Positions 24,325 through 35,900 of a stretch of 64,000 nt of DNA are shown piece after piece. This DNA comes from Rhineura floridana (Eukaryota > Chordata > Lepidosauria > Squamata > Rhineuridae): assembly GCF_030035675.1 (NCBI RefSeq), contig NC_084482.1:76359120-76423119 (forward strand), written 5' to 3'. Both the position numbers and the translations under genes were made by a program. The first letter of the stretch is position 1, and each line of letters starts with the position of its first letter. The notes beneath the pieces are model-generated. The model did not search any database. It had not been told where the DNA came from and saw only the letters and a list, made by a program, of their open reading frames with translations.

Positions 24325-24487
24325 CTTGGACTGCCTTCAAGTCGATTCCGACTTATGGTGACCCTACAAATAGGGTTTTCATGGTAAGCGGTATTCAGAG
24401 GGGGTGTACCTTTGCCTTCCTCTGAGGCTGAGAGGCAGTGACTGGCCCAAGGCCACCCAGTGAGCTTCATGGCTGTGTGGGGATTTA
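24325..24487 (-). mobile_element. Sauria-type SINE, tRNA head missing
   Basis: Shares the Bov-B-like tail (plus-strand TTCAAGTCGATTCCGACTTA) and the body of the copy at 5512-5741, but stops within the CACAGCCATGAAGC block before the B box. So it is 5'-truncated by about 65 bases. Confidence 0.85.
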
Positions 24488-24489
24488 TG

Positions 24490-26010
24490 ATACCACACTA
24501 TACAAACATATGGTTAAAAAAAATTAAGAAATGGGTCCCCAAAGGCATGTTTGGATTAAAGGTTGGTCCCGGATTGGAAAAGGCTGAAAACAACTATTGC
24601 ATGAAGGACATCAGCCCCAGTATTAGGCATCTGTTCTCTCCAGTTCATAGCAGATACTATTTTCATGCCAGCAGGTGACATTTTGCTGTGCAAATAAGAA
24701 CGGGTCAAAAGGAATCAAAGGCCATTGGGCAGATGAGGAGGTGATGTGTGAAGATGGAATAAAAGGCAGCTACTGCAGGCCAAAGGGGAGTGAAGCGGGG
24801 TAAAGTTGTGGCAGAAGATTTTTAAACAAACTGTAAAATGGATCAGAATTTAAAAAGGTAACAGAAAAGGATTTTGGCATATGATCTGCTTTTGTCTTGA
24901 ATTATCATAAACAATCCTAGCCGCCCAGGTTCCTAACCCCAAGCTCTTGGGCTAGAAAATGAAACAAACTGAAGTAGATAAATCCAGCAGTCTACTGTTA
25001 TGCGGTCCATCTGGGTCCAATCTAAACATATTATGAATGACATTCCACACATTTCAAAGTATTTTACATCCAAATAAGTGGCTGAGAAATGCAGCCTTAG
25101 TGTGAAAGCCCATTGGGGTTGACCTTTTCACATCTTATAATTGACATAACTATTGTACCATTAAAGTCATTCATAGGTTTCTGTTTGGCTGTTTCTTGCC
25201 CTCAAGGTGTTGTGCTTTAAAAGACATGCTACGTGCCATGAGAAACAAAACAAGGTACCATTGCTCCTGATCAGCCATTGTGGCAGTACACCTTTAATTA
25301 AAAATTGTAAACATGGATCAGAACTGAGTAACTAGAGGGTCCTTTTTATCTGATTGTAAGCTCCACCCTCCCCTGTTCTCACAACTCCTCTTCCTCAAAC
25401 TGACATTCCGCAGGCATAGAACTGTGCCTAAACCATCATATCCATTCCTCCGAAAGGCCAACTAGTTCTCCTCCCTGACCATGCCACTCAACAGATGTTG
25501 CTCCCAGTGCTGATTGCGGCAGACTTAACAGTGACGGTCCAAGAGCTCAGAGGATGAGGAGCATGTGTACATGCACATATGTGCAAGAGAAATAAGAGTA
25601 GGCAGCTGGCAGGGAGGGGGCATGGACTTGTAGCCATACACTTATTTCTGACCATGGCTCTCAGTTACAACCTCTGTGGGACAAACTCAGGCTGAACTTC
25701 AACCCCTGACCTCACAGCTCCAAAGAGCATACAAAACAAAAAAACCCCAACAACTCAACAGACACCGGGACTCGGGACGGCAGGTTGTCTGAGACACTAG
25801 GCTTGACACCCCTGTGTTTGTGCAAGTGTGGCTCACTAGGTGACTCGTCGTCACACACTGAGCTTCCAGACCTCTAAAGAGAGACCACCAGAAGCAGCAA
25901 CTGCCATGTTGCCTTCAACGCTGATCTGAAAAAGAAGGGAGAGGGAAGGGTCAGGGAGGTGGAAGAAATTAACTCAGTACAGTGAGCACACCTCGCAGAA
26001 GTCAAAAGAT
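24490..26010. other. FBXW9 3' flank / 3'UTR region
   Basis: Downstream of the FBXW9 stop at 26016. The 3'UTR end was not fixed; a minus-strand ATTAAA is present near 25290. No other gene is seen. Confidence 0.4.
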
Positions 26011-26015
26011 GCACC

Positions 26016-29000
26016 TCAGCACATAACCCCACCTATGAAAGGCACCTGTGGATGCTTTCTCCCACAATCTCTCCTGCAACCTTTCTCAAGATGGAGCCAA
26101 TACAAACTGCCCGAAATACCGTCTACCAGTATCCCCATTATCCTTACCCCATTTAGTACACAGCTGTGTGTCCATGAACAGATGACCTTTGGCGGATCTG
26201 TGGGAACATGGATCTGGAAGAGAAATCCAAGAGGTTTAAGTCTGGAATCCTAAAGTTCAACAACAACAACAATGTTGTTTTCTAAACCACACACAAAAGG
26301 GCTAAGTAGAGAAAACAGCCTGTGGGACAGAGCCAATTAATCTAGAGCCACAAGAGTATTGTACTAATGCAACTGTGTGGCACACAGTCCAAAAACAGAA
26401 TGGCCTGTGTGACTGATAAAGACAGAGTCTACAGTGTAGAAATTAGTCTGTACAGAGAAACATGGAAACCTGATGTGGAAAGAGGTTAATATGGTCTTTG
26501 CCATCCTTTATCATCCCTGTTCTAAGCTATTAAGAGTTCTCCTACAGCTGGTGGGAGAATCCAAGGGGTTGGTTACATTAGCTGGGAATTCGAGGTCATG
26601 AGAAGCATCATTCCTGCTCTGTCTTTCAGCCATAAAACTGAAAATGGGCAGGTTTTGCTTTGCTCCCACAGGTGTGTGTGTGTTAGGCCTGTTTATAGTT
26701 CAGACCTGTTAACTTAAATACTACTACAACTCTTACACGCAGTGTTTTGTCAGTGGAAGTTGTATACAGTGCACCCAGTGAGTGTTGGATTCCTGTGATC
26801 TGGGAGCGGTGACCAACATCAAAATACTGTGGAAAAAACAAAAACAGAGTGAGGCTCTCAGTGGGAGGCAATGCAAGAATGCTTGGTTTTTCCTGTAACA
26901 ACTGAGTATTCTATGGTTAGGCACTCTATACTACTTCAACAAAAGACACTTGCTTGGGTTCAGCAGCAACACTGGCAGAAGCAAGAAAAATTGCTCCAAG
27001 TAGTCAAAGCTCATGAGATTTCTAAGGGGAATCCCAGCAGTGTTATAAATATCTCTACAATCTACTGTAAGCAGCACTGCTAAACACAACTAATTTTGTG
27101 GGTGGAGATTAGAGAAGTACCATATCTCCCTGTCTTTCCATGATTCAACTTCTCAGCGTACCCGGATGTGCTGGAAGCACCCTCCTCTGTTCTCAAAGAC
27201 ATACAGCAGCCCACGGTTGTCTCCAGCCCATAGTTGAGCACCACGGTATGACATGGAGAGGAGGTAGGAGTCCAGCTAGGGAAAGAATGGGACTAATATC
27301 ACCAACAGCAGGTTAAATATGGTACACTAAAGATGCCTCTGGGTATGGACTGATTTAGTAAAGCAGATAGCTCAAGTAAGTGGACTAAATCATGTACAGT
27401 ATGCTAATGCAGAAAACAAATGATGTCCCAAGCTACTTGCCAATCAAATCTGGGGGAAAATTATTTACGCTAAGTAAGGAAAATTAGCACAACTAGGTCC
27501 AGAGATAATGTAAAACCATGGTTTACGCTTTGTGCTAACTATAGTTAAGAATCCACGCCACAGTTTGAGCTTCCGCATGAACAGGCAAACCATGGCTTAG
27601 AGCTGCTGTTGTTTCCCATCTGACTCAGCACTCAGCTTCATAAGTTCATCCTTGAGGCAGAGCAACTCCCATTTCCATGTATAGCAGCTTCTTTACACAA
27701 AGCAATGATCCTTCCAACTACACTCTGTGAATACGGACAGAACAGCAAAGCCACAAATAATATGAACTGTGGTTTGCAAACCAGCTTCTGTTGTTTCAAA
27801 GCTTTGTTTATCAGCCCCAAACAAATCACATTTGTGAGCAGGCTCAGGTTCAGACATAAAAAAAATGGTTTAGCTAAACCAATTGTGGTTTCAAGTAATG
27901 CCTGAACCCAGCCTGAATGTAAACCAAAAACCATCCACACTCGCATGGGTTTGCATGCTACATTCAGGAGAATCAAGATCAGGCGAGACCAGTGCCAAGT
28001 TAAAAAGTTGGACAAAACCAGATGCAAGTCCCAGTAAACCCAATCCCTTCAGCTCCAAATGACCAGCCTCCTAAGCCATATAGCTTCCAAGTACCAACAA
28101 CAGAAAACATACACCCAACCTGAACACAAATAGAAGCCAGGGTTTTGTTGATAGCTCCACCAATGGAGAAATAACCCCCACTCATATTCACAGAGAAGGG
28201 TGAAGGATTTTCCCGGCAAACTCAAGAGAAAATATCCAGAGATTCTAGTTTTCTTTGTTGCATTCCATGGAATTCTTCACCATTCTCTAAATGGAAAGGA
28301 GACTCAAGATCTGTAGCTCACCTGTAGCCTCTGGAGGACACTATTGGCCCGCCTGTCAAAACACACCAGTGTTCGGTCCTCACTGCCAGAGATAATGAAG
28401 CGCTCGTCAGCTGCAAGTGATAGGACTGCACTGGAATGAATCTTGCGGCTCTTCACTAGGGCTAGAGCAGCTACAAGAGAGGGCCAAGAGATGTATCAAA
28501 AGAGCCCTGTCACTTACATAACGTCTAACAAAAGAGTTCGCCCATTCGCAAACACCTCACACATATTCTCCATCTCTTTTAGATCACAGTCCTCTAGTTG
28601 AAATCTCCTTTCACTGGGCAATAACTATAAGCAAAAGAGGTGACAGAACTTCCTCTGGGCACTCTCTAGCCAGCTTCTCCCTACTCCTGACTAATCTGGG
28701 GCGCAAAGTTAACTTTTGCAGGTTTTACATGTGGAAAAGCTGCAAGGATTTCCCCCCACTTAGCAGGTCATATTTTTCTAGCCCAGGTAAGTAGTATCAG
28801 GAGCCACCACTTTGTTGCACAAAGCTTTCTAGTTAAGATGGCAGTCAGAAGCAGCTGGAATGCTAGTTGCTTCGGGTGTTGGGAAACACAGGCCTGCGGG
28901 GCAAATGCAACCCTCCAGGCCTCTCTATCTGGCCCTTGGAACTCTTACTAGGTCACACCCCTCACTGGCCCTGCTTCACACCCCAAATGTCTTTGCCTGG

Positions 29001-29872
29001 CTGGAGTGTGTCATTGATCTCAGATAATGCCTCTTGCTTGACTAGATGGAAGACAGAGAGGTGTTTGTAGAAACTGTACCATGAAAAAAATGGCATTCAT
29101 TGTTCTGCCCACTTTTGCCTCTAGCCCCATCCATCACTGGAATGTGGCCCCTGGAAGGTTGTCCAAAAGGAAATGTGGCCCTCAGGATGAAAAAGGTTCC
29201 CCACTGCTGACTTGGGTGGTCTGAATAGGAGGGGTATCCCTCATCCATTTCTGGCTGCTGGTCCTAAGCCTTCTCCTTCCCACTGAGGAGATAAGAAGTA
29301 GCTTATCTATAAACTCTTAACTGCTTGTAACATTGACTGCTCGCAAGTGAGCAAGGCAGTTGCAGCTCAAGGTACCTACCGGTCCACAGCAAACAGCTGG
29401 CACTAACCTCGTGGGTCATACACTGTCACCTTCTTGTCATAGGTTCCCGTGACCAGGATGTCCGGCAGATACGAAAGACACAACACAGCTGCCTTCCCTC
29501 TAGAACAAGGGGGGAGGGGGTCAGATGAAGGGCCAGAACATACATGCATCTAAATCATACATAAAAATAAGTAAACCTCTGCTCAGCCTTAGGCCAAGAC
29601 CAACATAATTTAGAAGTGGGATTAGCTGGTTTGCATTTTGCTGCCTTCAATGGCAACACCATCTGTCCTGTGAGATGATTGGAGAGAGTGAAACTATCTT
29701 CTTTATGTCTGCCGCACATCAGCCTGGGGCATAGACTTCCCAATTTCGGGGGGGGGGGGGGCGACAGCTGAGCCAAACCTAGGAAAAGGGGGGCACAGGC
29801 CAGTAGTTTTAGTGGTATCTCAGCAGTCTCCTGCTGTGTCCTGTCTTTGAAATTCACTTTTAGGATTATTAT

Positions 29873-29917
<45 letters not shown>

Positions 29918-32900
29918 CACTTGTTAGATTTATTAGTTGCTTGTTACCCGAAGGTCTCCAAGCAACTTACAACATGATTAAAAGCCAAAAATACCATACA
30001 GAAAACAAAACCAAAATGAAATGAAAGAAACAATAACCACCCCCATGCAGCCAAAGCTTGGCAGCATACATCATGATACAACATCATCTTAGTTTATCAA
30101 ATGCCTGGGGGGAAAAAGAGACGCCTTTCCCTGGCACCAAAAGGATGTCGATGAAGGCACTAGGTGGACCTCACTGGGGAGCATATTCCATAGATGGGGA
30201 GCCACAACTGAAAAGGCCCTCTCCCTTGACACCACCCTGGTCCAAGCCTCCCTCAGAGGGGGGACCTGGAGAAGGGCCTCAGAAGAAGGCCTAAGGGTCT
30301 GGGTAGATTCATACTGGGAGAGGCATTCCAAAAGATACTGGGGTCCTGAGCCATAAAGAGCTTTATAGGTCAAAACCAGCACTCTGAATTGGGCTCAGAA
30401 GTGCACAGGCAGACAGTGTATCTGGAACAGAATTGGTGTTATAGGTTCTGTTTGGCTTGAACCTGTCAGTAACTAGGCAACCACATTCTGCACTAATTGA
30501 AGCTTCCAAACCGTTTTCAAAAGCAGTCTACATAAAGGGTATTGCAACAATCCAGTTTTGAGATTACCAGAGCATAGATTACTGTAGCTAGGTTATCCCT
30601 GTCCAGGTAGGGTCACAGATAGCATGGTCACTTTAAGATCTGTAAATGTACATGCGTGTACAGGACAAACCGGACAGTCTCTATGCAAGAGAATAAATGC
30701 ACACAGTTTTGACATTAAGAAAGGTAACACAGAAAAGCCTGTAATAGGGGAACAGTTTAATCTTCCTAGCTATTCGATTGCAGGAGTCTTGTTTCTCCTT
30801 CATTCAAAAGAGTAATTTAACAATTGACTAAATTATAACATCAAGGGTGCCTTTATTTGTTAAAGGCATGGTTGTAATCTCTGAACCAGTGTAGAGTACA
30901 AAATAGTTGCTGACCATTAACTTAATTTCTGAGCAATATACAGAGTTCAAAGTAGTGGCAATCTTCCCTTCAGACTCTTTACCAAGTATACTATGAGTGC
31001 AAGCACATTTTGGGGCAATTCCTGACAACTGTGAAGTGCATCATGACAGCTCTGATAGTCATGCTCCCAAAGAAAATCCATAGTCATGCCATTGTAATTT
31101 TACTTATATATCTTGCTTTTCTACCACAGTGCTTGAAAGCTCCACCTTAAAAACACAGACATTCAAAACAAACACACTACTAATAAAATCTCATAATTAA
31201 ATTTATGGGGCATAACTGCAATCCTCTGCACAGTTACCTGGGAGCAAACACCATTCAACTCAGTGGTTCTTATTTCTTCTGCATAGGTTCAACTTATAAA
31301 ACTTATTTGTCTTTAACAAACAATCTTCATACAGCCTGAATGCAAGATGGAGGGGTTCTCAGTATTAACGGTCTATCAGATCTTGGTTTCCCATCAGGCT
31401 TCCAGGGAAGCACCCTAAAGCCATAGCACGAGAGCAGGCAAACCTCTCTGTGTCTCCTGTTCCCAGCTTCTACTAGACTAAAAGACACAAGCCTCTCATT
31501 GGCTCCAGGATGGGGAGGCCCGCAGCCAGGTGAGGTGGGGGAAATGGCCACTCTCGTTTCCATGGCAACATCTCCCATTGAACAAGTTCACAGATGCGCT
31601 AATGAGGCTAACACAGCCAGCCAGAACTGTTCACTGGACAAAGGAAACTGATCTGTCCAGTTTATCATGTCTCTTTATTGCAGACTGTATTTCCTACAGG
31701 CACACAATTATAAGCTGGAAGAGGACTCTCAGATACCTTCCAAACCCACCCCTACAATCCCATAACACTGTAAGTCAATTTCCTGGCCATTCAATTACAG
31801 ATCTGAAAGTCATTAGCTCAGGAACATAGGAGCTTAACTTCAAAACAATCTCAAGAAGCACATGACTCCAGTTAGACGAAAGAGAATCTAAAATGGGTTG
31901 CAGACACTAAGATAAATATTTAATAACTATGACGTAAAATAAACACAACTAATAACAAAGCTCTCCTATACCCTTATGAGGCGCATGCCTGTTTAAAATC
32001 AATGCTGCTGGAGTAGGTAGACCTTTCGGTCTTCTTCTGTGGCCAACTAAATAAAATCTATTAACAAAATACATATGAACAATAGTGGTTAATAGATGGT
32101 ACACAATTCTCTGAAAATCACAATATATGTGGTTGTAATGGCGCTCACCCAAAGGCTTTAATACAGACGTTCTTAACAATAACAACTGGGCTTGTTCAAA
32201 TACAGGATTCTATCAAACCTGCGCAAATAACAAAACAATCTTACATTAATCTTAGTTTTGGAAGTTCCAGAGAGATTCTGTGGGACTATCAAGAAAACAA
32301 AGCTTTACAGGAGGAAGCCTAAGCAGGAGCATATACTTAGAAAATCTGTCTTCTTCAGTGATTCAGTGGGTAGAACAGTCCAGAGGAAGGAACAAGCTGG
32401 CACTTTATCTATTTTGTTGATACATTTCATTTAGTTGGCCATTGAAGAAGCTCAAAAGGAGGAAGCGCGTCTGGCCTACCTACTCCAGGAGCACTCATTT
32501 ATACAGGCATGCACCTCGTAACGGTATGGGAGTGTTTTGTTATTAGTCGTGTTTATTTTACTTCATAGTTATTAAATATTTTAGTGACTGCAACCCATTT
32601 TGGATTATTTTTCCTTAACTCTGTTCTCTCTTGTATGGTATTTTGTTAAGGAAAATCAAATCTTTTTGTGTGTTTGTTTAGACTAAAAAGAATAACACAA
32701 AGATTGTTTATTGTATAATCTGTTATTATTTAAAACTTAATACAAATTTTATATACATACATATACATGGAGAAAGAGAGAGAGACAGAGATTTGAAAGC
32801 AGCAAACAGAACTTCACCCAAGCTTGCTCTGGATCCCTATAAGGATTCTGTTAATCACCTAAAAATATATGCACGTAATTGTGATTAACAAAACAGAGGT

Positions 32901-35900
32901 TTTTGTTGTATTACCAAAACGTTCTTCCACCTTCATCAGCTGCTAACATACAAATGCTGTTACCAAGGTGGCAGTTATAGAGCTTTGAAGATGGAATGCT
33001 CAGAGGGGCTTCATTTGCAGAAGCTAAATAATGCCGGTACTGTCCTCCAGGTTAAGGCCATGTGGTTTGTTACGATTGCTTGGCTAACCCCATTTTGGTT
33101 CAAGTTCATTTTTGCCAAATGCTACAACAGGAGGCTTGCTGATGGCTCTAGCAAGATGTTCAGAGTTTGCCAGCAATGGGTAGCTCTCCCTGATTGCTTG
33201 GTGATAGGAGATACTGGATGCAAATCTACCACAAATGGAATCCATTGTTCTTTGACACCTCATTATGATGGAGGAGGTTTTCTCTGGACAGAATGGAGGC
33301 TCAGTGGATGTTGCAATCAATATTCAGAAGAAGGCGTTCTTTAAGTTCACTGATCCTTTTCTGGTATTTATTCTCATTGTTGTAAATCCTGTTGTAGCAT
33401 TTTGCCAGCCTCCTAATTTATGCAGACTGTTAGTGAGGGCTGTACTGAAGCCACCTATCAGCAATCCTGGATCTCATGCTTGTCACTCCAAATGCTGCAT
33501 CACCTGTATGTACCTCAAGGAGACAGCTACTTTCAAAAGCACTAGGACAGGCAGAACATATTACATCAAACAGAACATCACCTGCAGGTCCTGCAATATA
33601 ATTTATGTCATTGAGTGCGAAAGATGTCATATCCAATACATAGGAAAAACTACAACTGACCTATGCACACGCTTCAGAAACCACAATCAGCAATCCTGAC
33701 AAAAAAAGTGGAGTAACAGTTGCAAAACATTTCAACACTGAGGGTCACAGTCGGTTGGACTTTTCTATAACAGCTATAGAGATACCAACAGATCCAACAG
33801 CACTGACTGAGAGGGAGAACTTTTGGATATATTCTCTGGACACATTGGAACCACATGACCTTAACCTGGAGGAGAGTAGCAGCATCACTTAGCTTCTGCA
33901 AATGAAGCCTCTCTGAGCATTCCATCCTCAAAGCTCTATAACTGCCACCTTGGAAACAGCATTTGTATGTTAGCAGCTGATGAAGGCGGAAGCCGAAATG
34001 TTTTGGTAGAACAATAAAAACCTCTGTAGGCCTACAAAAGCTGATGCCATAATAAAAACAGTCACTAAAGACCCACAGACTCTTTGGTGTTTTTCATGGT
34101 GACTGAGACACTCCCCCAACTGTGACAAAATGATTATTGCCCCTGTATAAATAAAATCTTCAACATATTTAATATTATGAAAGCTCTTGACTTACCTAGT
34201 TCAGTCTTTTTTACAGATTTGCAGTCTGTTGGGGCCAACTGAGGCCTTGCAGTCTGTTGCTCCAAAGGAAGTGGGTGGAGCCAGGGTTAAGGAGTAAGCT
34301 ACCTTGTGAGGGCCGTAGGCCCTTTAAGGCAGGATAGAAATACTTCATAGAAATTGTAGTATGACACAACAGACATGGGGCAGTCCTGTGCTGTTGTAGC
34401 AGAGTCCATCATGTGAGTCTGTCAATACCGCCTGGCATTGGCTGTCCAGAGAGGGGGAGGGCCTGAGCCCTGCAGCCCCCCCTAAAGTTTACACCTATCA
34501 CTGAGACTTACGTCTTCTGCCTCTCCTGACCTTACAAATCAGAATAGACAGGTTTCTATCATCACCATATTGTTTTCCCTGCTCATCCTTTTTCTCTCCT
34601 GCAAATCCCTTTATCTCATGAGCTCCCAAACTGTAGTCTGTGGACCACCAGTGGTTGATGAGCCTCATTCAGGTGGTCCACAGCATATCTATAGATTTGT
34701 AGCTGAAGATGGGAGATAGCATATCCATCATTTTAAATACTCCTATAGATTTTAATTATATTTTATGGCTTCTTTATTTTATTTCTATGGAATTCAAACT
34801 GCAATAGAATAAAATAATAGAAATTTAAAAAACAATTAAAATGCAATTAGAATACAATTAAAATTATACAGCATCTAGGACATTGCAGAAAAATCACTGT
34901 GGTCCACCAAGACCATCATAAATTTTCAAGTGGTCCTTGAGGGGGAAAAGTTTGGGAATCAGTGCTTTATCTGGTCTTTTTAAGTGAGACCTTGGGTTAT
35001 AATGGATAAACAAAATGACTAATCAAGCCCATTGGTTTCCAGTGCCATCTCCAACACTGAATAGCCTCAGCATCTTCAACCCTTTATTTTAGGAGCCAAA
35101 TGGTCATTTATGATTCCACTCTTTTTGCTCACCTTATTTAGAGGCAAGTTTTGAGTACCCCATGACCCTCTCTCTAATCTTTCAGTACACAGCACAGGCT
35201 TTAGCTGGAGCAAAACCTTTAATGCCTCACCATTGCTTTTGAGAATGAGTAGATCTGAATCCAGAACATTGTGATGGGGCCTCTTACTCAGCTGCACATT
35301 TGCAAAACTCCATATTCTGCCACTAATTTAGGTCTCTGAGTGCAAACCACAGGGAACAGCACCTCGACAACATTACCTGATTTCTCCAAACTGTTGTCCT
35401 TCAGCAGCTATGTCCCACAGCTTCACTGAGCTATCCCAGGAGCCTGAGCATACACAGTTGTCTCTTGCAGCTAGTGACCATACCCAACCCTAGAAAGTGA
35501 AAAGAAAAAGTAAGACCTGTCATCATGCTTCAGTCTCCTTTCCAACTCTTTAGTAACACTGTGATGTCATTATGGTGGCATATAAAGAATATGTGATAAC
35601 TCTACCCCAATGATCTTGTCGTGTTAGTATGGTATGGACAGGCCCAAAGAAATAACTCTTTCCAGGAGAAGAAAAAAAGAATAATTCATTTTTCTACTGT
35701 CCCCTTGAACTGGAGAACACAGCAAAACCGACTAGGATGGACAGGGGACAACTGTGGGATTTTCCCTTTCTAAAGACAGACATTTCATTTTCAAAATTAA
35801 CCTTTTTAATTTTCAAAATAAACATAACAAAACAACACACTGTGTGGATCACAATCCTTTTGCTTATAAATATTACATTTTGATTATCCACAGTAAATTA

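Noticed and set aside
29555-29920. Minus-strand frame starting with a Val run
   Set aside because: Translation of the ACT microsatellite and LINE edge, not a protein.
33265-33699. 144-codon frame with Cys-rich segment
   Set aside because: Not a host gene: it is the GIY-YIG region of the Penelope-like element.
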